Counted from the stretch's first letter, positions 8,449-17,351 are shown. The stretch is 64,000 nt of DNA from Mucilaginibacter sp. SMC90 (GCF_022811725.1 NZ_CP094527.1:8060001-8124000), one strand, 5' to 3'. The notes: generated by a model from the sequence alone, not told the origin. A program made the numbers and translations.

Positions 8449-8949
8449 AGATAGCCAAAGCGCATAGAGCCAAAAGCTCTAAACCAAGAAACATAACCTG
8501 CTGAACTAATAATTGTTTTGCAAATATTTTATCGGTAAAAAAATTCTCCTAAAATGAATGTTATTGAAAGAAGTTTGATTCCAGACCGAGCAAATTTAAC
8601 TAAATATTAATTATTGAGACATATATATTGTCTGTTTTTCCTAGAATGAAATATTGCATTGGTTTAAGCACTCCGGTTCCAGGGCATTCCGGTTTTGATT
8701 GAAATCAGGTCATTGCCTGTGTAATTGTCATTGGCAAAAAAACAAGCCCGAGCCAAAAGGCACGGGCGCAAAATTAGTGTATCGGAAAATATAATGCCAG
8801 TGGACACTAATGGTGTCGTAAGAAGCATGTGTTTAAGATGTGGGTAACTATAAAGAGAATAGTGTTCTACTATCTTTTACGGCGAAATAGATAACAAGGT
8901 TGCCAATGTAAGAAATGATGTTTTTGACTAAGGAAGATTGCTATATTCT
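8449..8949. other. Intergenic region with one terminator
   Basis: Half a kilobase without a gene on either strand. It contains the promoter side of mini-regulator E and one minus-strand terminator (8736-8767). I see nothing else in it. Confidence 0.5.
8736..8767 (-). terminator. Intrinsic terminator
   Basis: GC-rich hairpin GCCCGAGCC / GGCACGGGC (8746-8754, 8759-8767; one central mismatch) with a CAAAA loop edge, followed on the minus strand by TTG and a T-tract. It lies downstream of the minus-strand gene at 8950-9225. Confidence 0.7.
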
Positions 8950-9225
8950 TTATCCCGCTTTCTGTTTTTGCAGTTCACAAAATGCCGGATAATTTGCATA
9001 CCCACAAAATATGGCAAGCACGTCCTTGGTAAAGCGGGAGGGTGGGAATTTCGATGACAGATAGCCGTAAAGCCTAAGGATTGTCGTTTCTGAAAGCTGA
9101 TACTTAGTGAAGGACAAAACGGAAGCGGCGACGTGACCTGCGTGAAAAGGCGTCATCGACGTAAGCGAGCATTTGGCAAGCACCGACAGTTTCAGCGCTT
9201 CCAGGCAGTGTGAAAGAGGAGACAT
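8950..9225 (-). CDS. Small protein with Bacteroidota RLYGY/FCGY motif
   Basis: Protein of 91 residues. Its C-terminal half carries a pattern I have seen in many short Bacteroidota proteins: ETTILRLYGYL, then PPSRFTKDVLAIFCGY and a short aromatic end. The gene at 22510-22821, outside the island, has the same pattern (LSRLYGF ... VLANFCGYESWEKFC). The helical, R-L-x-G core recalls a DNA-binding helix pair, but this is inference. The N-terminal half is unlike the relative. A terminator follows at 8736-8767. Confidence 0.6.
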   Translation of the reverse strand: MSPLSHCLEALKLSVLAKCSLTSMTPFHAGHVAASVLSFTKYQLSETTILRLYGYLSSKFPPSRFTKDVLAIFCGYANYPAFCELQKQKAG

Positions 9226-9300
9226 TTAGGTTTATTTTAAAAGAAAATACGAAACGTCTGCTCTGCTGGTTTTCCTATACAGAGATAAATTTCCAACCTC

Positions 9301-9684
9301 ATGAAGACCCCTATGCGAAAAAGAATAATTGTCGTTGACGACGATGATGACATACTGCAAATTATTCGCTATGTCCTGGAAGAACATGGCATGACCGTGG
9401 AGGCAGTTAGCGATATCGTTTCTTTTGAAAAGTTACGTCAAAATACGGCCGATTTGATTTTGCTGGATGACTGGCTTAATGATGGCCTCGGCAGTCAACT
9501 TTGTAAAGGTCTGAAAAACAATAAGCATACAGCAAATATTCCCATCATACTGATTTCTGCGGCAAACAACTTAGCAGAATCTGCTAAAGAAAGCGGTGCG
9601 GACGATTTTCTGTCAAAACCTTTTGACATAGACGATCTTTTAACCAAAGTTGATTTATGGCTGTACGAAAAAGTGTTATCTTAA
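9301..9684 (+). CDS. Single-domain response regulator
   Basis: CheY-like receiver of 127 residues and no output domain. It shows the acidic cluster VVDDDDD, the phospho-acceptor Asp in LILLDDW, the Ser of LISA and the Lys of LSKPF, so it should be phosphorylatable. The usual proline and glycine after the phospho-site are replaced by DWLNDGLG. Single-domain receivers act by protein contact or as phosphate sinks. The likely donors are absent nearby, since the LOV/HisKA protein at 13500 lacks an ATPase domain. Compare the receiver at 38479-38844. Confidence 0.85.
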   Translation: MKTPMRKRIIVVDDDDDILQIIRYVLEEHGMTVEAVSDIVSFEKLRQNTADLILLDDWLNDGLGSQLCKGLKNNKHTANIPIILISAANNLAESAKESGADDFLSKPFDIDDLLTKVDLWLYEKVLS

Positions 9685-9854
9685 ACATTCCAACATTTTA
9701 GCGAGGAATTTATTAAAAAAAAGACCACATTGCTATCAGCAACTTGAACGAATATTGAGCGCATAAATAACCGATTGATACCTTTTTACACCTGCTATTC
9801 AACAGAAATCAAACTTTGGAAGTTAATTTGCATTCAAATCTTAATTACTCCACT

Positions 9855-10187
9855 ATGGCTGGTATTAATAAGGTGTTTTTAGCCGGTCATTTAGGCAAAG
9901 ACCCGGATTTACGTTATCTCGATAATGGCGTCGCCGTCTCATCCTTCCCACTTGCAACATCGGAAATAACCGGCAGAGGGGAGCAGCAAAAAGCTGTCAC
10001 CGAATGGCATAACATAGTCATGTGGCGATCTTTGGCGGAAAGGTCAGTACAGCTAAAAAAAGGTCAACTTGTTTATATCGAAGGGAAGATACGTACACGA
10101 AATATCATAGATCGAACTGGCCTTAAGAAATACGTAACGGAAATATCGGCTGACCACTTTGAAGTACTCGGCGGACAATGTTCCTAA
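9855..10187 (+). CDS. ssb: Single-stranded DNA-binding protein, tail-less
   Basis: OB-fold SSB of 110 residues. I chose the ATG at 9855 (MAGINKVFLAGHLGKDPDLRY), since an upstream in-frame ATG at 9816 adds 13 residues outside the family. The fold is complete: WHNIVMWRSLAE and GQLVYIEGKIRTR strands are present. It lacks the disordered linker and acidic DDDIPF-like tip through which housekeeping SSB recruits repair and replication partners. Mobile elements often carry such an accessory SSB to protect transferred strands. It fits the island setting next to the broken integrase. Confidence 0.88.
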   Translation: MAGINKVFLAGHLGKDPDLRYLDNGVAVSSFPLATSEITGRGEQQKAVTEWHNIVMWRSLAERSVQLKKGQLVYIEGKIRTRNIIDRTGLKKYVTEISADHFEVLGGQCS

Positions 10188-10239
10188 GTCAATCTACCGT
10201 ATTAAACAAGCGTTGCTTTTCTCAATTTAGATTTCGGCT

Positions 10240-10288
10240 GTTACTGGATTTTAGTAACCTAAAGTGGAGTGCTTGCTCTCACTTTAGG
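10240..10288. repeat. Two adjacent hairpins after ssb
   Basis: GTTACT/AGTAAC, then CCTAAAGTG (10258-10266) and CACTTTAGG (10280-10288). The pair could form the 3' end structure of the ssb transcript, although no clean T-tract follows. Confidence 0.35.
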
Positions 10289-10435
10289 TCGCTACAGGTT
10301 TTTAGCTTATAAGCAGCAATACGATTCGCTTATATGTTGATCGGTGTACGCACTGAAAAGGCTTACTTGTTAACGACTTTGCCTCATCATTTGATCCTCA
10401 CCTCGCATTCGGTTTGCTCGAAAATACATAGCACG

Positions 10436-11458
10436 TTAGCTTCGAATTTCCCGGCGCATGAATAGATAATATGCCAAACCAAAACAACAGGTCACCGAGG
10501 CTAACAGGCCGCTGAATTGTGGCCACACCACCAGCAGGCTCTGGGTAAACGGCAATGGCGAAGGAATTGCACCCGCCATTTGTTCCATCGTCAGCGGCCC
10601 GAGACTCCGAACTGATGGCATGAGCAGCGTTGTAACCGCATCCGTGTAAAGCTGATTAGGAGATATGCGCAGGATGTTCAACACAACATCGTTATAGGCA
10701 ATCGCCTGCTCCTGGGTAAGTTGTGCAGCGTCCGGCAACAGCGATCTCAGCGCCACGTTAACCAATATCTGGTAAAACACTGTAAAAAAAAGCCAAAGAC
10801 CTATACAGGTGATAGCCGAAGTGGCAGCTTGTTTGAATACAATGGAAAGCGTCATGGACAAGGCCAGCCAAAACGCGACATAAGTGATTGTGACGAAAAC
10901 AAAACCAGTAATTCTAAGTACCTCGTCGGGTTCCATCCTTACGCCCGTCAAGATAAGGCCTGCACCGATCATCAGTAACGCGAGAACTATAAATAGACTG
11001 CTTATGATCAGCAGGGCGCTGCTGAATTTCGCGAGCAAAAGGTTATCCCGGTAGACCGGCTGGGCCATGAGCCGTATAAGTGTACCGTTGTTCTTTTCAG
11101 AATTGATGGCATCAAAGCCCAAACCGATACCCAGCAAGGGTGCTAAAAAACTCAAAAAAATGTGAAAAGGCGGAATGGTGTTATCCGTTACTGTCAGCAA
11201 CTTAAGATAAAGAAAATTCTGATCCGGATTAGGGAACATAGCGCCAGTTGGCTTAATGTTTGAAAGCGAAGTATAAATAGCAGCTATAAATGTCAGGACA
11301 ATCAGTGCAACCAGGACAATGAAGCGCCAGCTACGTATATGGTCAGTTGTTTCCTTACGTAGCATCACAGCGAACGCGCCCCTCTCAGGCTGTCCTTTTG
11401 TAATCACTTTTTCCGGTTTGGGTTTCAAAATATCTTTGATAAATATCGTCAAGTCCAT
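10436..11458 (-). CDS. ABC-2 type transporter permease
   Basis: Integral membrane protein of 340 residues. A cytoplasmic N-terminus with an MLRKETTDHIRSWRF entry helix precedes about six membrane segments (first at ~46-64). The loop after the second segment has the ABC-2 signature feature GIGLGFDAINSEKNNGTL. It would pair with the ATPase at 11385-12365, whose gene overlaps its start by 74 bases. Together with the NEW3 protein upstream they form a three-gene transcription unit, probably an exporter or a membrane-remodelling complex related to NosDFY/GldA-type systems. Substrate unknown. GC content is visibly higher than in the AT-rich genes around it. Confidence 0.85.
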   Translation of the reverse strand: MDLTIFIKDILKPKPEKVITKGQPERGAFAVMLRKETTDHIRSWRFIVLVALIVLTFIAAIYTSLSNIKPTGAMFPNPDQNFLYLKLLTVTDNTIPPFHIFLSFLAPLLGIGLGFDAINSEKNNGTLIRLMAQPVYRDNLLLAKFSSALLIISSLFIVLALLMIGAGLILTGVRMEPDEVLRITGFVFVTITYVAFWLALSMTLSIVFKQAATSAITCIGLWLFFTVFYQILVNVALRSLLPDAAQLTQEQAIAYNDVVLNILRISPNQLYTDAVTTLLMPSVRSLGPLTMEQMAGAIPSPLPFTQSLLVVWPQFSGLLASVTCCFGLAYYLFMRREIRS

Positions 11459-12365
11459 AATTTTTTTGATTTACACTGATGATGTTATGATCATTTTCGA
11501 CTAAGAAACGTACCAGGGACGGGGTAATATTCCTGTTGCAGCTGAACACTATCGTTTCACCCTGATATGAAATATCATCGATGGCGTCCCAGCCCTGCAG
11601 CACCCGTTCCGGTGGCCAGGGATGGCTTAAATGCTCGTCGAGGGCAATTGAGGTAACATAGCCGTTCTTTCCAAATAATTGCTCAGCAAGCCGGGGCAGG
11701 TCTCCTTCTGCCAGAAGCCGCCCCTCTACAAATATACCTACCCGATCACAGACCTGCTGTACATGATGTAAATGGTGCGACGATAGTAAGACGGTCAGGC
11801 CCTGTTCCCGGCTCAGCTTCCTAATCAACACTAAAAAATCTTTAACGCCGGTGGGATCGATCCCAAGCGTAGGTTCATCTAAGATGATCACCTCCGGGTC
11901 CTTGATGAGCACTTCCGCAAGGCCCAGACGTTGCTTCATGCCCCTGGAAAATGTGGCAGTTTTTTTAAGCCCCGCCTCGTTCAGCCCGACAAGCTCAAGC
12001 ACCAATTCTACTTTATGCTTAAGCTGATGTTCTGCCAGGCCATTAAGCCTACCGATATACAGCAGGTTGTCCAACGCGGTCATGTGATCATAAAAGCCAA
12101 CACTATCCGGCATATAGCCGACTTTCGTCTTTACTTTGATGGGATCGGTGGTAGCATTATATCCGCATACCAGTGCTGATCCTTTGGTCGGTTCGGTCAG
12201 GCCCAGCATCATGAGTATGCTGGTGGTTTTCCCCGCTCCGTTAGGCCCGAGCAAGCCGAAGATCTCTCCTTTATTTACCTGCAAATTTAAATTATCGACA
12301 GCCAGGTGACTGCCGTAGCGTTTAGTCAGGCCCTTTAATTGTATGATAGGAATTTCCATCTGCAT
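11385..12365 (-). CDS. ABC transporter ATP-binding protein
   Basis: Nucleotide-binding subunit of the ABC-2 exporter. Walker A is GPNGAGKTT, the signature loop is the variant FSRGMKQR, Walker B is VIILDEP and the switch His is in LLSSHH. About 100 residues follow the core domain, as in the CcmA/NosF group. I start it at 12365, eight bases after the upstream gene's stop; the frame extends to 12422, but that would overlap the NEW3 gene by 50 bases. The 3' end overlaps the permease start, implying translational coupling. Confidence 0.88.
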   Translation of the reverse strand: MQMEIPIIQLKGLTKRYGSHLAVDNLNLQVNKGEIFGLLGPNGAGKTTSILMMLGLTEPTKGSALVCGYNATTDPIKVKTKVGYMPDSVGFYDHMTALDNLLYIGRLNGLAEHQLKHKVELVLELVGLNEAGLKKTATFSRGMKQRLGLAEVLIKDPEVIILDEPTLGIDPTGVKDFLVLIRKLSREQGLTVLLSSHHLHHVQQVCDRVGIFVEGRLLAEGDLPRLAEQLFGKNGYVTSIALDEHLSHPWPPERVLQGWDAIDDISYQGETIVFSCNRNITPSLVRFLVENDHNIISVNQKNYGLDDIYQRYFETQTGKSDYKRTA

Positions 12366-12372
12366 ATATCGA

Positions 12373-13227
12373 TTATCTTCGGCCATATTTACGAATAAGG
12401 TAATAAACGATACCGATAGCAACGAGAATGACGGTTATACCGAGCCAACCAGCCAGTAGCGATGTTTTAACACTAAGCCTGAAAGCCGCCTGGGAATTTG
12501 TACTGATGTTCGATGCGGTGATGGTAGCGGCATAGTCCCCGGCAAGTGTCTTATCCGGCACTTTGAGGGTTAGTGTTATGTTTTGAGATTTTGCGGGCTC
12601 CAGCGCGGTGATATTGGCCGGTTCGAAACTCGCTTCCCATCCTGTCGGCAACTGATTGGAGAAGCTGATATTGCTGAGGGGCAAGGTGCCGGAATTTTTG
12701 ACAACCAGTTGAAGCTGTTTTTGGCTTCCGGATGTAACATCCTCACTTAACCTGCCTGTCGGTGTGGTTAGGGTCAAACCATAGGTACCCTTGACGACCG
12801 CTTCGAGCGTCAAAGCTATCGTATCCTTACCGGAAATGGCATCAATCGGAATTTTATATTTTCCTGGCTTGGCTTCCGGTGAAGCATTGATCTCGACGGA
12901 GATATCCTGCGATTTGCCTGCATCTACACTGATAGAAGTCACCTGGCTGCTTTCGGCTTTGAAGGCTATGATCCAACCAGGCGGAAGCACGGTCTGTAAG
13001 TCATACAAATGTGTTGTGGACGATCCGTTTCGTAACGTCGTGCTGTAGCGGAAGGTTTCGTTGGTCGCCGCTTCGATGTTCACGAGCTTGGCGCTGAACC
13101 CTGATCCGGAAATCGACTGAGCGGGCAATTGCTGTGCATGACTCATAGAAGAAATAAGAATTAGGAAAAGGAAGAGGGTGGTCTGGCGTAAGACGCCTGA
13201 TGGTGTTGTAGATAATTTAATTAACAT
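12373..13227 (-). CDS. NEW3-domain secreted membrane-anchored protein
   Basis: Protein of 284 residues: signal peptide (to ~32, ending SHAQQ), two NEW3-like beta-sandwich domains (~45-145 and ~150-255) with repeated N-x-G-T/S ... LPPGW / LPTGWEASFEP blocks, and a C-terminal transmembrane helix followed by KYGRR. The domains face the periplasm. NEW3 proteins (COG1470) commonly precede an ABC-2 ATPase and permease, as here, and may present a substrate or sense the envelope. First gene of the unit 13227-10436. The exact task is unknown. Confidence 0.8.
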   Translation of the reverse strand: MLIKLSTTPSGVLRQTTLFLFLILISSMSHAQQLPAQSISGSGFSAKLVNIEAATNETFRYSTTLRNGSSTTHLYDLQTVLPPGWIIAFKAESSQVTSISVDAGKSQDISVEINASPEAKPGKYKIPIDAISGKDTIALTLEAVVKGTYGLTLTTPTGRLSEDVTSGSQKQLQLVVKNSGTLPLSNISFSNQLPTGWEASFEPANITALEPAKSQNITLTLKVPDKTLAGDYAATITASNISTNSQAAFRLSVKTSLLAGWLGITVILVAIGIVYYLIRKYGRR

Positions 13228-13477
13228 AATTCAACGACTAGAATGATTAATAATAGCTTTCAAAAAATGCTTCGAAAAATTTGTTTAAGGATTAAAAAAT
13301 GATGGTTCAAATAAAAAAACCTCTTCAAAATCCTGCAATAGGTTTAACATTTTTTAACAAATGAACACGAGAAGTAGCAAACCGAGGCATGGCTGATTTT
13401 ATAATATTGGAAGCAGAAACCACCATATTTAAATGTCAATACTTCTTCCTCATCTTTAAAATAAATCATCGTGATAT

Positions 13478-13485
13478 TATATTTG
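13478..13485 (+). promoter_or_regulatory. Candidate -7 element of the LOV gene
   Basis: TATATTTG matches the Bacteroidota primary-sigma -7 consensus TAnnTTTG. It ends 14 bases before the ATG at 13500, predicting a very short leader. No good -33 TTTG is visible, so support is partial. Confidence 0.4.
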
Positions 13486-13499
13486 TAAAACGAATTATC

Positions 13500-14081
13500 A
13501 TGCAAGCTGGAATTTTATCTACGGATCTATCGATTTTAGCTGAAGCGGTCAATGCTTCGAGCAATAGCGTCATAATCACTGATCATTCCAAACCGGATGA
13601 CCCCATTATATTTTGCAACCCTGCTTTTGAGAGACTTACGGGCTATACGAAAGACGAGGTCATAGGTCGGAACTGCCGTTTCCTTCAAGGTCATGACCGA
13701 TCTCAAAGTGCCCTTAGCCTTGTTCGGGAAGCAATAAGCGAAAGTAAAAATTGTACTGTGGTGCTGAAAAATTACAGAAAGGATGGCGTGTCATTTCTGA
13801 ATGAGCTATCCTTATCCCCAGTCTTTGACAATGATGGAAAACTATTACACCTGGTGGGTATACAAAGAGAAGTGCCCTCACCTTTTGACGGCTCGTTGTA
13901 TGGACGGCGATCATGGATCAGCCATGAGTGGCGTACGCCTTTAACCACGATAAAAGGAACACTTCAAATCTTGCAACGCAAGGGGTTGTCGTTAAATCCG
14001 GTTTTCCTGCACAAAAGCCTCTCGTCCGCGCTTCAAGCAGTCGAGCGGCTTGAGCAATTCGCAAAAAGATTGACCAGATAA
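13500..14081 (+). CDS. Short LOV photoreceptor with HisKA helix, no ATPase domain
   Basis: Protein of 193 residues, starting MQAGIL (an in-frame ATG at 13389 adds 37 residues without domain character). Residues ~12-125 are a LOV-type PAS domain: NPAFERLTGY, GRNCRFLQG with the flavin-adduct Cys59, NYRKDG (Asn91), FLNEL (Asn101) and GIQ (Gln122). These are the flavin-contacting residues of blue-light receptors. Residues ~138-190 are a HisKA dimerisation segment with SHEWRTPLTTIKG (His142). The HATPase_c domain is missing and a stop follows, so it cannot phosphorylate itself. It may be phosphorylated in trans, act as a dimer switch, or be a truncated kinase. Confidence 0.85.
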   Translation: MQAGILSTDLSILAEAVNASSNSVIITDHSKPDDPIIFCNPAFERLTGYTKDEVIGRNCRFLQGHDRSQSALSLVREAISESKNCTVVLKNYRKDGVSFLNELSLSPVFDNDGKLLHLVGIQREVPSPFDGSLYGRRSWISHEWRTPLTTIKGTLQILQRKGLSLNPVFLHKSLSSALQAVERLEQFAKRLTR

Positions 14082-14534
14082 ATAATGCTTTAGTGCGTTA
14101 CCTATTTGTCAAACCCAAACCATGACAGATATCAATTGAATAAATACTCCAATTAATTCGAAACTAATATTTTAGTGCAAATTGAGTGAGCGCAAGAGTT
14201 CAATGGGTTATTGTTTCTGCTTGATATGCCAAAATGGAACGGGATTATTAGATGTAAGGAATTACACTTAGAAGTCATCATTTTTGGTCGGCTAATTGCT
14301 TAGGATTTCCCTATTCATATTTTTTTTGCAGATCTTTTAAGTGCTTATTCAAATATATGGTATACTGCACAGTATACTTTTTTCTTTTTCTTCGCCAGCT
14401 ATAGGACGTTAAAGTATCCTTGGGGTTTACTCAAAAGCCCAACTTTGCTTGCTCCTCTGACTCGTCCTGAAATGGGTTTACAGTTGATACGCTTTCGCGA
14501 AGCGACCAGCTCTTTTCTTCCTGATTTGCGAAGC
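14082..14534. other. Intergenic region with a weak terminator
   Basis: A 450-bp stretch without a gene. It contains GTATACTG-CA-CAGTATAC (14360-14377) followed by six T, which could end the LOV transcript although it is AT-rich and 280 bases downstream, and a small CGCTT/AAGCG palindrome near 14503. Nothing else identified. Confidence 0.4.
14360..14383 (+). terminator. Weak intrinsic terminator
   Basis: Perfect eight-base stem with a two-base loop plus TTTTTT. Stem is AT-rich, so efficiency may be low. Confidence 0.45.
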
Positions 14535-15905
14535 TTAACTGTTATCTATTTGGTCCGAAGACATAAAATATCCGCCTGTTTTACGGCTTCCTCGCCGTTC
14601 AACAAGATTTTGCGATACTAATTCTTTAATTTGACGTTCAATAGTTTTCAAAGGCCTATTTTCCAACAATGAAGGCAAAGCTTTAGCTTGTATGCCAGGA
14701 TTCTTGGCAATGATTTTCAACAATGATTTTAATCCCTCATTTAATCCCTCATTTAATCCCTCATTTAATCCCTCATTGTCATTAAGCTGGCTTGTACTGA
14801 TTTTTTGCTCTTGATAACTTAAGGCTATTAAAAATCCATTGGGGACTTCATCAAATGATAGATCCATCGATGGATAAGACTTTAACTCCTTCCTAATTCT
14901 TAAAAAACCGCTCCCATACTTCTCAATATCTCCGGTAAGGTAAAATGCTTCTGCGATTAACTTATTACGAGCAAATGCCTGATAGCTGTCCTTTTTTAAA
15001 TCATTAACCGTTTGATCGCCAAATAATTTACCGGGATTGAAAAAGGTAATATTATTATCAAATATTTTTATTTGCACATCAGCAGGACTTAAATAGTCTC
15101 GGTGGATCAATGCGTTCAACACTATTTCACGCAAAGCGGGTAACGGATATTCGAATATCTCAGTCCTTTGCGTCGGCATGCCTTTTATTTCAAAGGCAAC
15201 TTTAAGCCAAGAAATGAGGTAACGCATGGTTTCCTCGACCATTTCAAACAGAGTGCCATTCAGCATCTTATCATCGATAATCAAAGTTGGTGTTTTAAAT
15301 CGCCCAAGATGGATGTTGTAGCCTGTGGCATGTTTGCCGAAAAGAAGCCAAGCAGCATTAGTGATTGTGTCACCTTTAATAAATTTCAGCTTTTTCAAAT
15401 TGCCCATCGTGGTATCTTCTAGCAAAAAGCGACCGGCTTCATTTACTTTTTTGACAAACTTTTCAACCTTCTCCAAATCAATATCAGCAATTGTTCTCCC
15501 ATGTGCAGGATAGGCATCCCATGAAAGTTGAAGTGATTGTAAACTCAGGTCTGCTATTTCAACTACAGATAATTGATGATTGGAATTATTTACCCGTTTA
15601 AAATAGCGCCCCCTAAAAGCGACCGGCTTAACCGGAAATTCCTGAATTGATAGGGATGCTATATTTTTACCCTGAATTTGAATAACTTCAGCGTTGGGGA
15701 TTATACTGGGTTGAGTTTTATTTTTGATTTCATTAATCCATGTTTGAAGACTTTCTGAACCGATGATGAAATTATTAACGGGATTGCCTTTGTTGTCAAT
15801 TCCAATAAGCACCTTTCCTCCTTTGGTATTTGCAAAGGCTACCAAACTCTCAATTACACCTTCTGAAAAGTTACTTTTAAATTCTATTTTATAATCTTCC
15901 TGCAT
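14535..15905 (-). CDS. AlbA_2 / Schlafen-like ATP-binding regulator
   Basis: Protein of 456 residues. Residues ~3-115 form the AlbA_2 (Schlafen AlbA) domain, with EFKSNFSEG and AFANTKGGKVLIGI. Residues ~240-350 contain the HATPase_c_4-like part, with LREIVLNALIHRDY and KYGSGFLRI. The C-terminal ~60 residues look like a winged helix (TIERQIKELVSQNLVERRGS). Between them lies an in-frame EGLN tandem repeat. Members are predicted nucleic-acid-binding regulators; some sit in defence or mobile islands. It is the last gene before the broken integrase, a position typical for element cargo. Actual target unknown. Confidence 0.82.
   Translation of the reverse strand: MQEDYKIEFKSNFSEGVIESLVAFANTKGGKVLIGIDNKGNPVNNFIIGSESLQTWINEIKNKTQPSIIPNAEVIQIQGKNIASLSIQEFPVKPVAFRGRYFKRVNNSNHQLSVVEIADLSLQSLQLSWDAYPAHGRTIADIDLEKVEKFVKKVNEAGRFLLEDTTMGNLKKLKFIKGDTITNAAWLLFGKHATGYNIHLGRFKTPTLIIDDKMLNGTLFEMVEETMRYLISWLKVAFEIKGMPTQRTEIFEYPLPALREIVLNALIHRDYLSPADVQIKIFDNNITFFNPGKLFGDQTVNDLKKDSYQAFARNKLIAEAFYLTGDIEKYGSGFLRIRKELKSYPSMDLSFDEVPNGFLIALSYQEQKISTSQLNDNEGLNEGLNEGLNEGLKSLLKIIAKNPGIQAKALPSLLENRPLKTIERQIKELVSQNLVERRGSRKTGGYFMSSDQIDNS
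14729..14776. repeat. 12-bp tandem repeat inside the AlbA_2 gene
   Basis: Four perfect copies of TTAATCCCTCAT, read on the minus strand as EGLN repeats. Copy-number change would keep the frame and only alter linker length between the ATPase-like part and the winged helix. Confidence 0.92.
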
Positions 15906-15994
15906 GAATTCGTTTTAAAATGCATCTTCTCTAACGCACTTAATAATCATCTATATATTGTCCACAAAGTCGATACCATACAAAGACATTAATA

Positions 15995-17141
15995 TCAAAT
16001 GCTTTCATTGATGCGATCGTCAAACAGCGGATCCCCTATTTCATCAAGATATATTTCGGTGGTTTTTGTGCTATCATGTCCCAAGGTTTTTCCTATTTCT
16101 TCGATAGTTAATCCCTTTGCTTTGAGCGTTGTAGCATAGGTATGCCGAGCGACATAAGTTGTGATATTCTTCTCTATCTCCGCCTTTTTCGAAATTATTT
16201 TCAAATCCTGATTTACCCGCTTCAGAATTTTCATTCGACGGTCTCGCTTTGAGCGAACAGAGGCATGTCGTTTATAAAGTATCGGGAAAACATAGCCATC
16301 ATCACTATTGCCTTCCATTGTTTTATAGAAGGCTAAAAGCCGTAAAGCCTCGGGATGTAATTTGAAATCAAATTCTTCTTTTGTCTTGGCTCTAATATAG
16401 TTAAGATTACCATCAATTATATTTGTCCATTTCATCTAATTCAAGATTCGCAATTTTTTTAAACTGCTCTTGGGTAATCGCACGCTTCTTCGTTTTTGGA
16501 TTATTGTATTTAGAAAAAGCAAAATCTTTGAATGGGTAGTGATTTTCTTTACAATGCTTCTCCTTTATAGCGTTTCGCCATACCGTACGGAATGTTCGCA
16601 GGTCAATACTTCTAGTTGTCACAGCGATATCTTTCTTTATCATCCAATCCTCAAATCTTCGAATGAAATTTAAATCGATATCCTCAAAAGCCATGTCGAT
16701 ATGGTTCATGAATTTGCTTAAACGGTTTTTCGTCATTATATGAACAGAAGCATATCCTAATCTATCCATGGTCTTCAATCTACTAATTTCGTCATCGAAA
16801 AACTCCAGTATCTTTTTAGTTGGCGCTTTCTGTATGGCTCCTGTCAACCGCGCAACTATTTCTTTTATTGCACCAATACGGGGCTGCTGGTCGTCCGGTA
16901 AACTTGCGAAATATAATGTTGTTTTAACTTTAATATTGTTCAATAAAGCATTGATAGGCTTGTGGTTGGGATGGCTTGTGTGAACCGTCTGGGTACGCCC
17001 ATCCCAGTCCTTTAACGATGATGACTTTTTCGTAGCAAGCTCATAATTACGCCTTTCCTCGGTAATTCGAAACACAATCGGATGCTCCCCATTAGGAAGG
17101 GTCTTATTAATTCTTAAAATTATTTTGATGTTAATTGCCAT
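15995..17141 (-). pseudogene. Tyrosine integrase broken by internal deletion
   Basis: Two overlapping frames make up one Bacteroidota-type tyrosine recombinase. 16413-17141 encodes the arm-binding and core-binding (SAM-like) parts and stops after NLELDEMDKYN. 15995-16435 resumes in another frame at KWTNIIDGNLNYIRAKTKEEF and runs through ARHTYAT (Arg II), LGHDSTKTT (His) and EIYLD (Tyr). In family members about 25-30 residues separate LDE from KW, holding the first catalytic arginine (usually YCRGMNF...MAYL). That block is absent, so this is a deletion plus frameshift and not a recoding signal. The enzyme cannot be active. Confidence 0.88.
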
Positions 17142-17351
17142 AATAGGTCTAACATTAATTATTTTTAAACACTAAAAACTTCATTTTAGACAAGTTAAGG
17201 CCTTTTTTTGAATAAAATCAGGTCTAACATAGGTCTAACAATTGGGTCTAAAATAGCTAAATTTAACTCAAAATACAATTGTGAAAAAACGGAAAAAGTG
17301 CATTTAAAGCCAATTTAAGCAGTTTTTGATCAATAAAAAAGAGAGACAAGT

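Noticed and set aside
15995..17141. Programmed frameshift in the integrase
   Set aside because: No slippery sequence is present and a block of conserved residues is missing, so recoding would not give an active enzyme.
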